From: Tianweitania aestuarii
GTDB lineage: Bacteria > Pseudomonadota > Alphaproteobacteria > Rhizobiales > Rhizobiaceae
NCBI RefSeq assembly: GCF_018457165.1
Contig: NZ_JAFMNX010000003.1
Span: 186,001 to 250,000, forward strand
Direction: 5' to 3'
DNA length: 64,000 nucleotides
Below, piece after piece: positions 29,010 through 37,655 of the stretch. The translations under genes and the position numbers were made by a program. The notes beneath the pieces are model-generated. The model saw nothing but the letters and a program-made list of their open reading frames with translations. It was not told where the DNA came from and ran no database searches. Position 1 is the first letter of the stretch. Every line of letters begins with the position of its first letter.

Positions 29010-29424
29010 ACTTCTGAAGATGGCGCATCTCATCACGATCGCGATGGTGTCCGGCCTGCTTCTCGCCCATTACGTCGCCTTGCGCGCGAGTGCCGGACGC
29101 GAAGGGGAAGCCGCGCTGGCGCTGACACGCCGCACGCTGGCCGACATCACCAGCTTCGGCGTCGCCTTCGCCTGGATCAGCGGATTGACCTTGCTGTGGA
29201 GCCGCTATGGCGGCGGCGACCGCGCGCTCAGTGCCTGGTTTACCGCCAAGTTCCTGCTGGTCTGCGTTTTGACGATCGCGCACATCATGCAGCGCGTGCG
29301 CGCCGCCCAACTGCGCCGCAGCGGCGATTTCGTTGGGGGCCGTCGCGTGGCGGAACGCTGGGTGTCGTTTGCCTGGATCTCCGCGCTGTTCGCGATCTGC
29401 TTTGCCGTGATTGCCTTCAAATAA
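29002..29424 (+). CDS. Four-helix membrane protein (CopD/HemJ-like), extra gene of the cco operon
   Basis: This 140-residue protein has four hydrophobic segments (ELLKMAHLITIAMVSGLLLAH, FGVAFAWISGLTLLW, FTAKFLLVCVLTIAHI, WVSFAWISALFAICFAVIAF). The conserved His in KMAHL, Lys in FTAKF and His in TIAHI, with an R-rich loop, resemble the CopD/DUF2269/HemJ class, some of which bind haem or copper. It overlaps ccoS by 8 bp and is followed by a terminator, so it is the last gene of the ccoGHIS operon. A role in copper or haem handling for the oxidase is inference. Family assignment is tentative. Confidence 0.7.
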   Translation: MFELLKMAHLITIAMVSGLLLAHYVALRASAGREGEAALALTRRTLADITSFGVAFAWISGLTLLWSRYGGGDRALSAWFTAKFLLVCVLTIAHIMQRVRAAQLRRSGDFVGGRRVAERWVSFAWISALFAICFAVIAFK

Positions 29425-29450
29425 GCGCGCCTCTTCCAGCAGCAGCCAAC

Positions 29451-29480
29451 AAAATAGGCCGGATCGCTCCGGCCTTTTTT
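29451..29480 (+). terminator. Terminator of the ccoGHIS operon
   Basis: AGGCCGGA (29456-29463) pairs with TCCGGCCT (29468-29475) around TCGC and is followed by TTTTTTGTTTT. The A run before the stem may also serve pseudoazurin on the other strand. Confidence 0.93.
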
Positions 29481-29501
29481 GTTTTGAGATTGGAGAAAGG
29501 C

Positions 29502-29942
29502 TTACTTCGCTCGGGCGAGCAGCTCGCTCATCTTTGCCTTGGCCTTGCCCGGAAGCTTCACGGCGGCGACCGCGTCGGCATTTGTCGGTGCGCCGACCTT
29601 GATCAGCGCCACCATGCCCATGCCGAAATGCGGTGTGCACTTCACGCCGTAGAGACCTTCCTTGTCGAGCGTGACGGTCACTTCTTGGTTGATCTTGCCC
29701 TTGAACGGCTCGGCGCCCGCCGGGATCATGGCCTTGATGGATTCGGCATCATGACCCTTGTCGGTCGGGATAAAGGTCACTGTGTCGCCGGGTGCGGCCT
29801 CGATGTAATCCGGCTGGAAAACCATCGCGCCCTTCTCACCCTTGTTCAGCATCTGAACTTGGTGATCAGCTGCGAGCACCGGGCCGGCAAAGACAATGGC
29901 GGCGACCGCAGCCAGAAGAGAAGATACTGTGGAACGCTTCAT
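29502..29942 (-). CDS. Pseudoazurin (type 1 copper protein)
   Basis: This 146-residue periplasmic blue copper protein has a signal peptide (cut after VLA-ADHQ). The copper ligands are His 64 (DKGHD), Cys 102, His 105 and Met 110 in KCTPHFGMGM. Pseudoazurins donate electrons to copper nitrite reductase or to terminal oxidases. The ATG at 29942 has AAGGAG upstream; longer frames are not needed. Anaerobox 4 lies 57 bp upstream, so it is made at low oxygen with the oxidase. No nitrite or nitric oxide reductase is in this window, so CcoP is the nearest possible partner. Confidence 0.95.
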   Translation of the reverse strand: MKRSTVSSLLAAVAAIVFAGPVLAADHQVQMLNKGEKGAMVFQPDYIEAAPGDTVTFIPTDKGHDAESIKAMIPAGAEPFKGKINQEVTVTLDKEGLYGVKCTPHFGMGMVALIKVGAPTNADAVAAVKLPGKAKAKMSELLARAK

Positions 29943-29999
29943 GTCTCGTCTCCTTGACGTTTGATGGGCTGCGTTTACGCCGGCGCGTTTCGTCCTCCG

Positions 30000-30013
30000 T
30001 TGATCTGGATCAA
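30000..30013. promoter_or_regulatory. FNR/FixK anaerobox 4 (pseudoazurin promoter)
   Basis: TTGATCTGGATCAA is the exact reverse complement of boxes 1-3. It lies 57 bp upstream of the pseudoazurin ATG on the minus strand and 140 bp from the divergent iron transporter start, so it mainly fits the pseudoazurin promoter. Confidence 0.9.
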
Positions 30014-30153
30014 CACGCGCGCAAAGATCGGCGTCGGCGAGTGGCTGCGACCCCTTCGGGAGATGCGCGGAAAAGTTGACCACCCAACTCAGCTTCCTCT
30101 AGACTGAAAACAACCGGCGCGGATCGATCGCGTCGTTTGGAGGTGGCTTCACC

Positions 30154-31158
30154 ATGATGATTTCGCGCATCGCAGCGCTTTCGCTGCTGGCCTTCAGCCT
30201 GCTTTCGCCTCAAGCACAGGCGCAGGAAGCCGGCTCGCTCATCGTTTATAATGCGCAGCACGAGAACCTCGCGCGCGAATGGGCGCAGAAGTTCACGGCC
30301 GAAACCGGCATCCGCATCACCATGCGCCAGGGTGCCGATCTCGAAATGGCCAACCAGATCCTTCAGGAAGGCGAGGCATCACCCGCCGACGTGTTTCTGA
30401 CCGAGAATTCGCCGGGCATGGTGCTAGTGGACAAGGCCGGCCTGTTTGCGCCACTGTCGCAGGACACGCTCGCCAATGTGCCCGACACATTCCGCCCATC
30501 GAGCGGCAACTGGATCGGCATTGCCGCGCGCAGCACCGTGTTCGCCTATGACAAAACCAAGCTGACCGAAAACCAGCTTCCGAAATCCGTGATGGATCTC
30601 GCCGACCCCGCCTGGAACAACCGCTGGGCCGCATCGGCCGGCGGCGCTGATTTCCAGGCCATCGTCGGCGCCATTCTTGCCTTGAAGGGTGAGGAAGCCA
30701 CCCGGACATGGCTGGAAGCGATGAAACAAGGCGTCAAACCCTATCGCGGCAACAGCGCGGCGATGAAGGGCGTCAATATCGGCGAGGTCGAAGGCGCGCT
30801 GATCTATCATTACTATTATTTCGGCGATCAGGCGCGCACGGGAGAAAACAGCGGCAACGTGGCCCTGCATTATTTCCGCAACGAGGATCCCGGCGCGTTC
30901 GTCAGCATTTCGGGCGCGGGCGTTCTGGCTTCAAGCAAGCACAAGCCGGAAGCCGAGCGCTTCGTGCAGTGGATCACGGCCAAGACCGGCCAGGCAGTTC
31001 TGCGCGACGGAACGTCCTTCGAGTACCCCGTCGGCAAGAATGAAGCCGCCAATCCCGTCCTGGTGCCGCTGGCCGATCTGCAAGCGCCCAAGCTCGATCC
31101 CGACAAGCTCGACAGCCAGAAGGTCACCGAGATGATGACCGACGCAGGGCTGCTTTAA
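30154..31158 (+). CDS. Ferric iron ABC transporter substrate-binding protein (FbpA/AfuA-like)
   Basis: This 334-residue periplasmic binding protein has a signal peptide (cut after AQA-QEAG), the SBP family 1 opening GSLIVYNAQHENLAREWAQKF, and the tyrosine-rich segment LIYHYYYFGDQ that supplies iron ligands in FbpA proteins. GGAGGT precedes the ATG. A TTGACC element at 30076-30081 may be its -35 box. It begins a three-gene operon for Fe(III) uptake and is divergent from pseudoazurin. Confidence 0.9.
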   Translation: MMISRIAALSLLAFSLLSPQAQAQEAGSLIVYNAQHENLAREWAQKFTAETGIRITMRQGADLEMANQILQEGEASPADVFLTENSPGMVLVDKAGLFAPLSQDTLANVPDTFRPSSGNWIGIAARSTVFAYDKTKLTENQLPKSVMDLADPAWNNRWAASAGGADFQAIVGAILALKGEEATRTWLEAMKQGVKPYRGNSAAMKGVNIGEVEGALIYHYYYFGDQARTGENSGNVALHYFRNEDPGAFVSISGAGVLASSKHKPEAERFVQWITAKTGQAVLRDGTSFEYPVGKNEAANPVLVPLADLQAPKLDPDKLDSQKVTEMMTDAGLL

Positions 31159-31203
31159 CGCCCGAACGCGATCCACGTTCAGCAAGGTCATGGAACAGCC
31201 AGC

Positions 31204-32799
31204 GTGACGCAAGCGCAGCTCAGTGCAGCTTCTCTTCTCCACGACCCTGTCGGCCGGGCACCCCTGCGCCTGCGCCCGCAGCGCCGGCTGTTTTCGCCCG
31301 TTGTGATGGCGGCCCTTCTCGTGTCGCTGGTCAGCCTGGTGCCGCTCGGCTTCGTGATGTGGGTCGCCGTGGATGCGGGCTGGGACACGGTTGTCCGGCT
31401 GGTGTTTCGCGCCCGTGTCGGCGAATTCCTCCTTAACACGCTGCTGCTCGAATTGCTTGCCGTGCCGCTCTGCATCGCACTGGCCGTGACGCTGGCCTGG
31501 ATCACCGAGCGCAGCGATCTGCCGGGCACAGCTCTTTGGCGCGCGGTTGCTGTGGCGCCGCTGGCGATCCCCGCTTTCGTGCATTCCTATGGCTGGATCA
31601 GCGCCGTGCCTTCCTTGCATGGCTTGCCGGGAGCGGTGCTGGTGTCGGTTCTGGCTTATTCACCGTTTCTGTATCTGCCGGTCGCCGCACAACTGCGCCG
31701 CCTCGATCCCGCGCTGGAAAACGCTGCCGCCTCGCTCGGCAAGACACCTGCTGCCATTTTCGCTCTCGTGGTTCTGCCCCAGCTTCGCCTGGCGATCTGC
31801 GGCGGTGCGCTGCTGGTCGGGCTGCATCTCCTGGCGGAATACGGCCTGTTCGCGATGATCCGTTTCGATACGTTTGCGACCGCGATCGTCGATCAGTTCC
31901 AGTCTTCCTACAACAGCCCTGTCGCCAACCTGCTCGGCGGCGTGCTTGTCCTGTGCTGCATTGGCCTGCTGGCTTTGGAAGCGATCATCCGTGGCCGCGA
32001 ACGCTATGCGCGGGTCGGCAGCGGGGCGGCGAAAACGGCCTCGCGCCATCGCCTCGGCCGGGGAATGCCGATGGCGCTTGGCTTTGTGATCCTGTTTGCC
32101 GCTCTGGCGCTCGGCGTCCCGCTTCTCACCGTTGTGCGCTGGCTGTGGTCCGGGGGGCTGGCGGTCTGGCCGGTGGCGGAAGTGGGTACGGCCTTCGGAC
32201 AAACGCTGGCGCTGGCATTCGGCGGCGGCATACTGGCGGCGGTGATTGCAGCCCCTGCCGCCTGGCTGGCTGTGCGTGCGCCGGGGCGTTTGCAGCGCGT
32301 CATCGAAGCCTGCCACTTCTATGTCGGCTCGCTTCCGGGCGTCGTGGTGGCGCTGGCACTGGTGACGATCACCGTGCGCATCATGCTGCCGCTGTATCAG
32401 ACTTATGCGACGCTGCTCATCGCCTATGTCCTCCTGTTCCTGCCGCGTGCGGTGACGGCGCTGCGCGCCAGCCTTGCACAAGCGCCGGTGGAATTGGAAT
32501 GGGCGGCCATGGCGCTCGGCCGTTCGCCATGGCAGACGATCTGGCAGGTAACCGCACGGTTGGCGGCGCCCGGCATTGCTGCCGGTATCGCGCTGGTTGC
32601 GCTCGGCATCACCAACGAACTCACCGCCACGCTGATGCTGTCGCCCAACGGCACGCGCACGCTTGCCACCCAGTTCTGGATCAAGACCAGCGAGCTCGAT
32701 TATGCCGCAGCAGCCCCTTACGCGCTGATGATGATCGTGCTTTCCCTGCCGCTGAGCCTGCTTCTTTACACCCGCGCACAAAGAGCATCCGTGCGATGA
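31204..32799 (+). CDS. Ferric iron ABC transporter permease (FbpB-like, fused double permease)
   Basis: This 531-residue inner-membrane protein carries two binding-protein-dependent permease modules, as in FbpB. The EAA loops are [17 protein letters not shown] in the first half and [17 protein letters not shown] in the second. About twelve hydrophobic helices are present. The start is GTG at 31204. The stop overlaps the ATPase start (ATGA at 32796-32799). Confidence 0.92.
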   Translation: MTQAQLSAASLLHDPVGRAPLRLRPQRRLFSPVVMAALLVSLVSLVPLGFVMWVAVDAGWDTVVRLVFRARVGEFLLNTLLLELLAVPLCIALAVTLAWITERSDLPGTALWRAVAVAPLAIPAFVHSYGWISAVPSLHGLPGAVLVSVLAYSPFLYLPVAAQLRRLDPALENAAASLGKTPAAIFALVVLPQLRLAICGGALLVGLHLLAEYGLFAMIRFDTFATAIVDQFQSSYNSPVANLLGGVLVLCCIGLLALEAIIRGRERYARVGSGAAKTASRHRLGRGMPMALGFVILFAALALGVPLLTVVRWLWSGGLAVWPVAEVGTAFGQTLALAFGGGILAAVIAAPAAWLAVRAPGRLQRVIEACHFYVGSLPGVVVALALVTITVRIMLPLYQTYATLLIAYVLLFLPRAVTALRASLAQAPVELEWAAMALGRSPWQTIWQVTARLAAPGIAAGIALVALGITNELTATLMLSPNGTRTLATQFWIKTSELDYAAAAPYALMMIVLSLPLSLLLYTRAQRASVR

Positions 32800-33851
32800 G
32801 CTTCCTGTCGGTTCGCGCGCTTTCCAAGCATTATGGCCCGGTCACCGCGCTCGATGCCGTCAGCCTGGACGTCCGGCAAAACAGCCGCACGGCGATCGTC
32901 GGTCCATCCGGCTCCGGCAAATCCACCCTGCTGCGCATCATCGCGGGCTTCGAGCCTGCCGCTTCGGGCACGGTTCAACTCAACGACGAGGTCCTGGTGG
33001 ACGGACCCAATGCAGTGCCGGCGCATCAGCGTGGCATCGGCATCGTTTCACAGGACGGAGCGCTGTTTCCCCATCTCAGCATCGCCGACAACATCGCCTT
33101 TGGCCTTCATCGCCGTTTGCCCGATCGAGACAAGCGTGTTCGCGACCTCATGGCGCTGATCGGCCTCGACCACGCGATGCTGGATCGGCGGCCGCATCAA
33201 CTGTCGGGCGGCCAGCAGCAACGCGTGGCGCTGGCCCGTGCGCTCGCCCGCCAGCCGCGCTTGATGCTTCTCGACGAGCCGTTCTCGTCGCTCGATACCG
33301 GTTTGCGCGAACAGATGCGCCAGGCGGTGACGCAGATCCTCGGGACGGCCGGCATCACCTCCGTTCTGGTGACCCACGATCAAGCGGAAGCCCTGTCCTT
33401 TGCCGATCAGGTGGCGCTGATCCGAAACGGACGATTGGTGCAGCGAGGAACGCCGGAAGAGGTGTATTTCCGCCCTGCCGACCGCCAAACCGCGCTGTTT
33501 CTCGGCGAAGCGGTGATTTTGCCAGCAAGGCTCAACAACGGCACGGCCACCACGGCACTCGGGGTTTTCCCGACCAACCAGCGGGCCTCATCGGGTGCCG
33601 CTGAAATCCTGCTGCGGCCGGAGCAGATCACGCTTTGCGCGCCCGTTGCAGGTCAGCCGCAGCTCGAGATCGAACACGCCGCCTTTAGCGGGGCCAACTG
33701 GACGCTTCAGCTCAGATTGATCGACCAGCCGAACCATCCGCCGCTGCATCTGCGCGTCAGCGGCATCGACATGCCACCGGCGGGAAGCCGCGTCGGTTTG
33801 GCGATCAACGGCTTTGCGCATGTGCTCGGACAAGACCAGGTGGCCGCCTGA
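32796..33851 (+). CDS. Ferric iron ABC transporter ATPase (FbpC-like)
   Basis: The 351-residue ATPase has Walker [10 protein letters not shown], the Q-loop ([13 protein letters not shown]), signature [15 protein letters not shown], Walker [13 protein letters not shown], and switch His in LVTHDQ. The C-terminal third is a TOBE-like regulatory domain ([12 protein letters not shown]). It overlaps the permease by 4 bp. The end is 12 bp from the convergent ArsR-type gene. Confidence 0.93.
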   Translation: MSFLSVRALSKHYGPVTALDAVSLDVRQNSRTAIVGPSGSGKSTLLRIIAGFEPAASGTVQLNDEVLVDGPNAVPAHQRGIGIVSQDGALFPHLSIADNIAFGLHRRLPDRDKRVRDLMALIGLDHAMLDRRPHQLSGGQQQRVALARALARQPRLMLLDEPFSSLDTGLREQMRQAVTQILGTAGITSVLVTHDQAEALSFADQVALIRNGRLVQRGTPEEVYFRPADRQTALFLGEAVILPARLNNGTATTALGVFPTNQRASSGAAEILLRPEQITLCAPVAGQPQLEIEHAAFSGANWTLQLRLIDQPNHPPLHLRVSGIDMPPAGSRVGLAINGFAHVLGQDQVAA

Positions 33852-33863
33852 TCCGAAGCCGGT

Positions 33864-34169
33864 TTAGTGATCGGCCTGATGTGCGGAATAATAGGTGTCC
33901 AGCACACCGAGTAGGCGGCGGGCAATCTCGGACTGGCTGGAATAATAGATGGTCTGCCGGTTGCGCCGGGTTTCCACCAGCCCGGCGTCCCGTAAACGGG
34001 CCAGATGCTGGGAAATGGCGGATTGGCTGAGATTGACGCGTTTGGCCAGTTCGTTGACGGCCAGTTCGCCCTGCAGCAGGTGGTGCATCACCAGAAGGCG
34101 CTTGGCATTGCCCAGCACCGCAAGAAGCGCGGCCGATCGTTCGGCGTTGTCAATCACGACCTCAGACAA
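33864..34169 (-). CDS. ArsR-family HTH regulator, NolR-like, without cysteines
   Basis: This 101-residue winged-helix protein has LLAVLGNAKRLLVMHHLLQG, recognition helix LSQSAISQHLARLRDAGLVETRR and wing RQTIYYS. It contains no cysteine and no ELCVC metal site, so it is not a typical ArsR/SmtB metal sensor. The N-K-R-LL and QTIYYSS stretches look like rhizobial NolR. The frame starts with TTG at 34169 with GAGG upstream; a GTG at 34157 is the alternative. It is convergent with the iron transporter. Ligand and targets are unknown. Confidence 0.85.
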   Translation of the reverse strand: MSEVVIDNAERSAALLAVLGNAKRLLVMHHLLQGELAVNELAKRVNLSQSAISQHLARLRDAGLVETRRNRQTIYYSSQSEIARRLLGVLDTYYSAHQADH

Positions 34170-34278
34170 CCTGCCCTCGCAAACCTGATGTCATCCGAAA
34201 ACGACAGAGCCAGCAAAGGGTTGCATGGTTTGTAAAGATCAAAACCCTGGGATGCGGCGCAAATTAGAGGGTGCAGCC

Positions 34279-34581
34279 TTAGTCGGTTGAGCGATCCTCG
34301 TCGCCATCGTCGGACCCGTTTTCGGCCATCGCCATTTGAACCAGCTCGATCTTTTCCAGCCACATCTCGCAGGCCAGCGCCTTCGTGGGAAGCGATGAGC
34401 TGGTGCTGCCCAGCCCCTGCTCGAGCGTGTCCGCATAGTCCTGCAGATCGCGCACGAAGGCTTCGCCCTGAAAGCCGGGAACGTCGACGATGAGGCGGCG
34501 CACCAGGCGCTTCAGAAATTCGTTGTTGAGATCCTGCTGAAGCGCAAACATCAGCATACGCAGATTTTCGGCGCGCGGCAT
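34279..34581 (-). CDS. Conserved hypothetical acidic protein
   Basis: This 100-residue protein of unknown function has helical segments LRMLMFALQQDLNNEFLKRLVRRLI, FVRDLQDYADTLEQGL and ALACEMWLEKIELVQMAMAENG, with an acidic end (GSDDGDEDRSTD). There is no signal peptide. The ATG at 34581 was chosen because the frame further upstream is low in coding character and runs over the degenerate anaerobox. I recognise no family. It lies upstream of the NolR-like gene on the same strand. Confidence 0.55.
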   Translation of the reverse strand: MPRAENLRMLMFALQQDLNNEFLKRLVRRLIVDVPGFQGEAFVRDLQDYADTLEQGLGSTSSSLPTKALACEMWLEKIELVQMAMAENGSDDGDEDRSTD

Positions 34582-34744
34582 TGCGTGTTTCCAGTGCTTC
34601 TTGTCGGCTGATCCAGCGAAGCCTCGACCAGCCGCTGGCGATCGACTGCAGGTGCTGTGAACTCCTAGCGCGGCTGGCATAAGCGAACCGTTAAGGTTCG
34701 AAACCACGCCGACCGCTATGCCTGTGGTTTCGGCTGCCGGGTGT

Positions 34745-34758
34745 CTGATCCAGATCAA
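34745..34758. promoter_or_regulatory. Degenerate FNR/FixK anaerobox 5
   Basis: CTGATCCAGATCAA differs from boxes 1-3 in the first base only. It lies 100 bp upstream of the hemerythrin gene and is the only regulatory motif seen there. Confidence 0.7.
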
Positions 34759-34858
34759 AGTGCAGCCTTCGCCCGAGCGATAGATCTCCCATCATGAAGA
34801 TCCTGCCGCCGCACCGTCCAGAACGCCACTCATTCAACGCTCCGGGGAGGAGTTCGTG

Positions 34859-35338
34859 ATGCCCAGCCCTTCGCTTCAGCTTGCTTTATCCAGTCTTGGC
34901 ACCAGCCATGACGACATGCTGCAACTTTGCAACCAGCTCGAAACGATCGCCGACAGTCTGCCGTCGAATGTGGATCGACAACACTGCCTTCATGTCGCGC
35001 GTGCCGTGTGCCGCACGGTTGTCGACGCCCATCGCCTGGAAGAAGCCGTGCTGTTTCCGGCGCTCGAACCCTTGTCCGCCACGCTGAAAACCATGCCGGC
35101 GACTTTGGAGCGGCTGCGCTACGAGCATTACGAGGATCTATGCTTTGCCGAAGAGGTGGCCGACACGCTGCTTGGACTGGGCAAGGGTGAAAACCGCCTG
35201 TCGAGCGATGCCGCCGGCTATATGCTGCGCGGCTTCTTTGAAAGCGTGCGGCGGCACATCGCCTTCGAGCGCGAACTGCTGACGCCGCTCCTCCAAATGT
35301 CCTGGAGCACGGCACCGGAACCGCGCGCCGTCGCCTGA
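34859..35338 (+). CDS. Hemerythrin HHE-domain protein
   Basis: This 159-residue four-helix protein has the di-iron pattern: His 17 (SHDDM), His 58-x3-Glu 62 (DAHRLEE), His 90 (YEHYED) and His 133-x3-Glu 137 (RRHIAFERE). Hemerythrin domains bind O2 or NO or help iron homeostasis. The ATG at 34859 has GGGGAGGAG upstream; a GTG directly before it could also serve. The degenerate anaerobox and the neighbouring fnrN suggest a part in low-oxygen or NO physiology. It is convergent with fnrN, 4 bp apart. Confidence 0.88.
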   Translation: MPSPSLQLALSSLGTSHDDMLQLCNQLETIADSLPSNVDRQHCLHVARAVCRTVVDAHRLEEAVLFPALEPLSATLKTMPATLERLRYEHYEDLCFAEEVADTLLGLGKGENRLSSDAAGYMLRGFFESVRRHIAFERELLTPLLQMSWSTAPEPRAVA

Positions 35339-35342
35339 GCGA

Positions 35343-36065
35343 TCAGCCGCAGCGGTTCTTCAAGCGCGCCATGTCGATTACATCGACATGGCGGTTGCCA
35401 GTAATGGCGATCACCTTGTCGGCCCGCAGTTTGGAAAGCTGGCGCGACACGGTTTCCAGCGTCAGTCCGAGAAAATCGGCAATGTCGCCGCGGGTCAGCG
35501 GAAGATCGAAATGGCGGACCGCTTCGCCTTCGTGGCTCGGATCGAGATGCGTGGCGATCAGGTAAAGAAAGCTCGCGACCTTTTCCGCCGCCGTTTTGCG
35601 GCCAAGCGTTACCATCCAGTCGCGCGCTTCATCGAGCTCACGAAGGGTCTGCTGCATCAAGCGATGTTCGAGCGCAGGATTGTCCGCCATCAGGCGCTCA
35701 AGTGCGGTGCGCGGAACGCGGCACAGATCGACATCGGACGCTGCTTCGGCCGTGACCGCGCTTTCCTTCGTATAAAGACGGCCGAGGAAATCGGGTGCAA
35801 ACTGCAGGCCGACGATCTGCTGGCGTCCGTCTTCCAGCGTCTTGGTCAGCTTCACCACGCCACGCATGACATTGGCGTAGGACTCGATCGGCTGGGCTTC
35901 GGCCGCGAGTTCCGCTCCCGCATCATGCTTCACCATGCGCGTGATCTTCGACAAGGCCATGAGCTCGTCGGGCTGCAGAACGCCACACATTCCCTTGTGC
36001 CGCGCTTCGCAGCTTTGACACAGCACCGGTACATCCGAGTTGTGGATGTCTTTTCGATCCGTCAT
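35343..36065 (-). CDS. fnrN: FnrN-type oxygen-sensing transcriptional regulator
   Basis: This 240-residue FNR-family regulator should hold a 4Fe-4S cluster through Cys 16, 19, 27 (CQSCEARHKGMC, the C-X2-C-X7-C of rhizobial FnrN) and Cys 115 (DVDLCRVP). The HTH recognition helix LETVSRQLSKL carries the E-x2-SR pattern that reads TTGAT. It should activate anaeroboxes at low oxygen. The ATG at 36065 has GGAAAG upstream; an in-frame ATG at 36107 is possible. Anaerobox 6 lies between it and hemN, consistent with FnrN autoregulation known in Rhizobium. Confidence 0.94.
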   Translation of the reverse strand: MTDRKDIHNSDVPVLCQSCEARHKGMCGVLQPDELMALSKITRMVKHDAGAELAAEAQPIESYANVMRGVVKLTKTLEDGRQQIVGLQFAPDFLGRLYTKESAVTAEAASDVDLCRVPRTALERLMADNPALEHRLMQQTLRELDEARDWMVTLGRKTAAEKVASFLYLIATHLDPSHEGEAVRHFDLPLTRGDIADFLGLTLETVSRQLSKLRADKVIAITGNRHVDVIDMARLKNRCG

Positions 36066-36161
36066 CGCACTTTCCGTTTCCTGCGCAGCACCTTGTTTCG
36101 CCGGCATGATCTGCCTGAACCGGTTTCTGGCCGCGCATTTCCCCGATGAAAGCGGGCGGCC

Positions 36162-36175
36162 TTGATCGAGATCAA
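36162..36175. promoter_or_regulatory. FNR/FixK anaerobox 6 (fnrN/hemN intergenic)
   Basis: TTGATCGAGATCAA matches TTGAT-N4-ATCAA with a different centre (CGAG). It lies 96 bp from the fnrN start and 85 bp from the hemN start, so it could serve both divergent promoters. Confidence 0.9.
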
Positions 36176-36260
36176 ACAGCCGCCGAGCCTTCGGGGATAA
36201 GAACGGGGCAGCCGGAACACTTCCGAACGAGATCCCCGAAACAGATCGGCGAGAGATCCC

Positions 36261-37610
36261 ATGACTGCGAACCTGATCGCCCGCTATGCGGGCCCCGTCC
36301 CCCGCTACACCAGCTATCCGACAGCGCCCCATTTCCATGATGGGATAACCCAACAGACCTATGCGCGCTGGCTCGGCGCCATTGATCCGAACGAACCTAT
36401 ATCACTTTATCTGCATCTACCGTTCTGCGACAGATTGTGCTGGTTCTGCGGCTGCAACACCAAGCAGGTCCGGCGCTACGACCCGATTGCCGCCTACCTT
36501 GATGCCTTGAACATGGAGATAGCAACCGTTGCGCGCCATCTTGGCCGTGCGCAGCCGGTTGTCGCGATCCATTTCGGCGGCGGTTCGCCGACGATGATCG
36601 AGCCGGCCGATCTTGCCCGCCTGCGCGCCACGCTCGATGCGCATTTCACGGTGTTGCCCGGTTGCGAGATCAGCGTCGAGGTCGACCCCAACGACATCAC
36701 GCAAGCCCGGCTCGATGCCTGGGGCGCGTTCGGCGCGACACGTGCGAGCTTCGGCGTGCAGGATTTCGATTTGAAGGTTCAGCAAAGCATCAATCGCCTG
36801 CAAAGCTTCGAGCAAACGCGCGAGGCGCTGGACGGTTTTCGCCAGCGTGGCGTTCAATCGGCCAATCTCGACGTGCTCTACGGTCTGCCGCATCAGACGG
36901 AAGAAACGCTGGCCGCCACGATCCGACAGGTGATCAGCCTCCATCCGGACCGCATCGCTTTGTTCGGCTATGCGCATGTGCCCTGGATGAAAAAGCACCA
37001 GACGATGATCGACGAAGCGGCGCTGCCGAATAAGACCGAACGCTTTGCTCAGGCAGCACTGGGTGCGCGACTGCTGACGGAGGCCGGTTACGTCCAAGTC
37101 GGGATCGACCATTTTGCCTTACCCGGTGACCGGATGGCGAAAGCTGCCCTCGATGGCACGTTGCGCCGCAACTTTCAGGGTTACACGACCGACACCGCCA
37201 ATGTGCTGATCGGCCTTGGCGCGTCGGCGATCGGCTCGCTAGAACAAGGCTATATCCAGTCGATTACCGCAACCGCGCAATACAGCCAGCTAGCCTTGGC
37301 GGGCGAACTGCCGGTGGCGCGCGGCTTTGCCTTGAGCGACAGCGACAAAGCGCGGCGCTGGATCATCGAATTCCTGATGTGCGGCTTTGCCTTTGACGTT
37401 GCAGAGTTGCGGAAACTTTTCCCGCAACACGCCGAGCCACTGCTGCGGCAAGCCGCGAGCTTTGTTGCGGCCGATCCCGACGACCTCGTTCGAATGGACG
37501 GCGAGCGTTTCACCGTCACGCAGCAGGGCCGCCCCTTCGTGCGCGTCGTTGCATCCTGGTTCGACGATTATCTCGCCAGAGGTGCGGCCCGCCATTCGGC
37601 CGCCGTATAG
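36261..37610 (+). CDS. hemN: Oxygen-independent coproporphyrinogen III oxidase HemN
   Basis: HemN is a radical-SAM enzyme that converts coproporphyrinogen III to protoporphyrinogen IX without oxygen, supplying haem for the cbb3 oxidase at low O2. The 449 residues have the radical-SAM cluster site C56-x3-C60-x2-C63 plus Cys 65 in HLPFCDRLCWFCGCNT, the GGGSPT segment, and the C-terminal HemN domain (GYTTDTANVLIGLGASAIGS). The length is that of true HemN, not of HemW. It shares anaerobox 6 with fnrN. Confidence 0.97.
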   Translation: MTANLIARYAGPVPRYTSYPTAPHFHDGITQQTYARWLGAIDPNEPISLYLHLPFCDRLCWFCGCNTKQVRRYDPIAAYLDALNMEIATVARHLGRAQPVVAIHFGGGSPTMIEPADLARLRATLDAHFTVLPGCEISVEVDPNDITQARLDAWGAFGATRASFGVQDFDLKVQQSINRLQSFEQTREALDGFRQRGVQSANLDVLYGLPHQTEETLAATIRQVISLHPDRIALFGYAHVPWMKKHQTMIDEAALPNKTERFAQAALGARLLTEAGYVQVGIDHFALPGDRMAKAALDGTLRRNFQGYTTDTANVLIGLGASAIGSLEQGYIQSITATAQYSQLALAGELPVARGFALSDSDKARRWIIEFLMCGFAFDVAELRKLFPQHAEPLLRQAASFVAADPDDLVRMDGERFTVTQQGRPFVRVVASWFDDYLARGAARHSAAV

Positions 37611-37621
37611 GCAAAACTTGA

Positions 37622-37652
37622 GAAGGCTGGATGCTTTGCGCCTCCAGCCTTC
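37622..37652. terminator. Hairpin between convergent hemN and lpdA
   Basis: GAAGGCTGGA (37622-37631) and TCCAGCCTTC (37643-37652) are perfectly complementary across an 11-base loop. T runs are short on both sides, so it is a weak bidirectional terminator. Confidence 0.65.
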
Positions 37653-37655
37653 GCG

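Noticed and set aside
31536-32795. Apparent long N-terminal extension of the iron transporter ATPase
   Set aside because: This part overlaps the permease in another frame; the ATPase has a clear start at 32796 with ATGA coupling.
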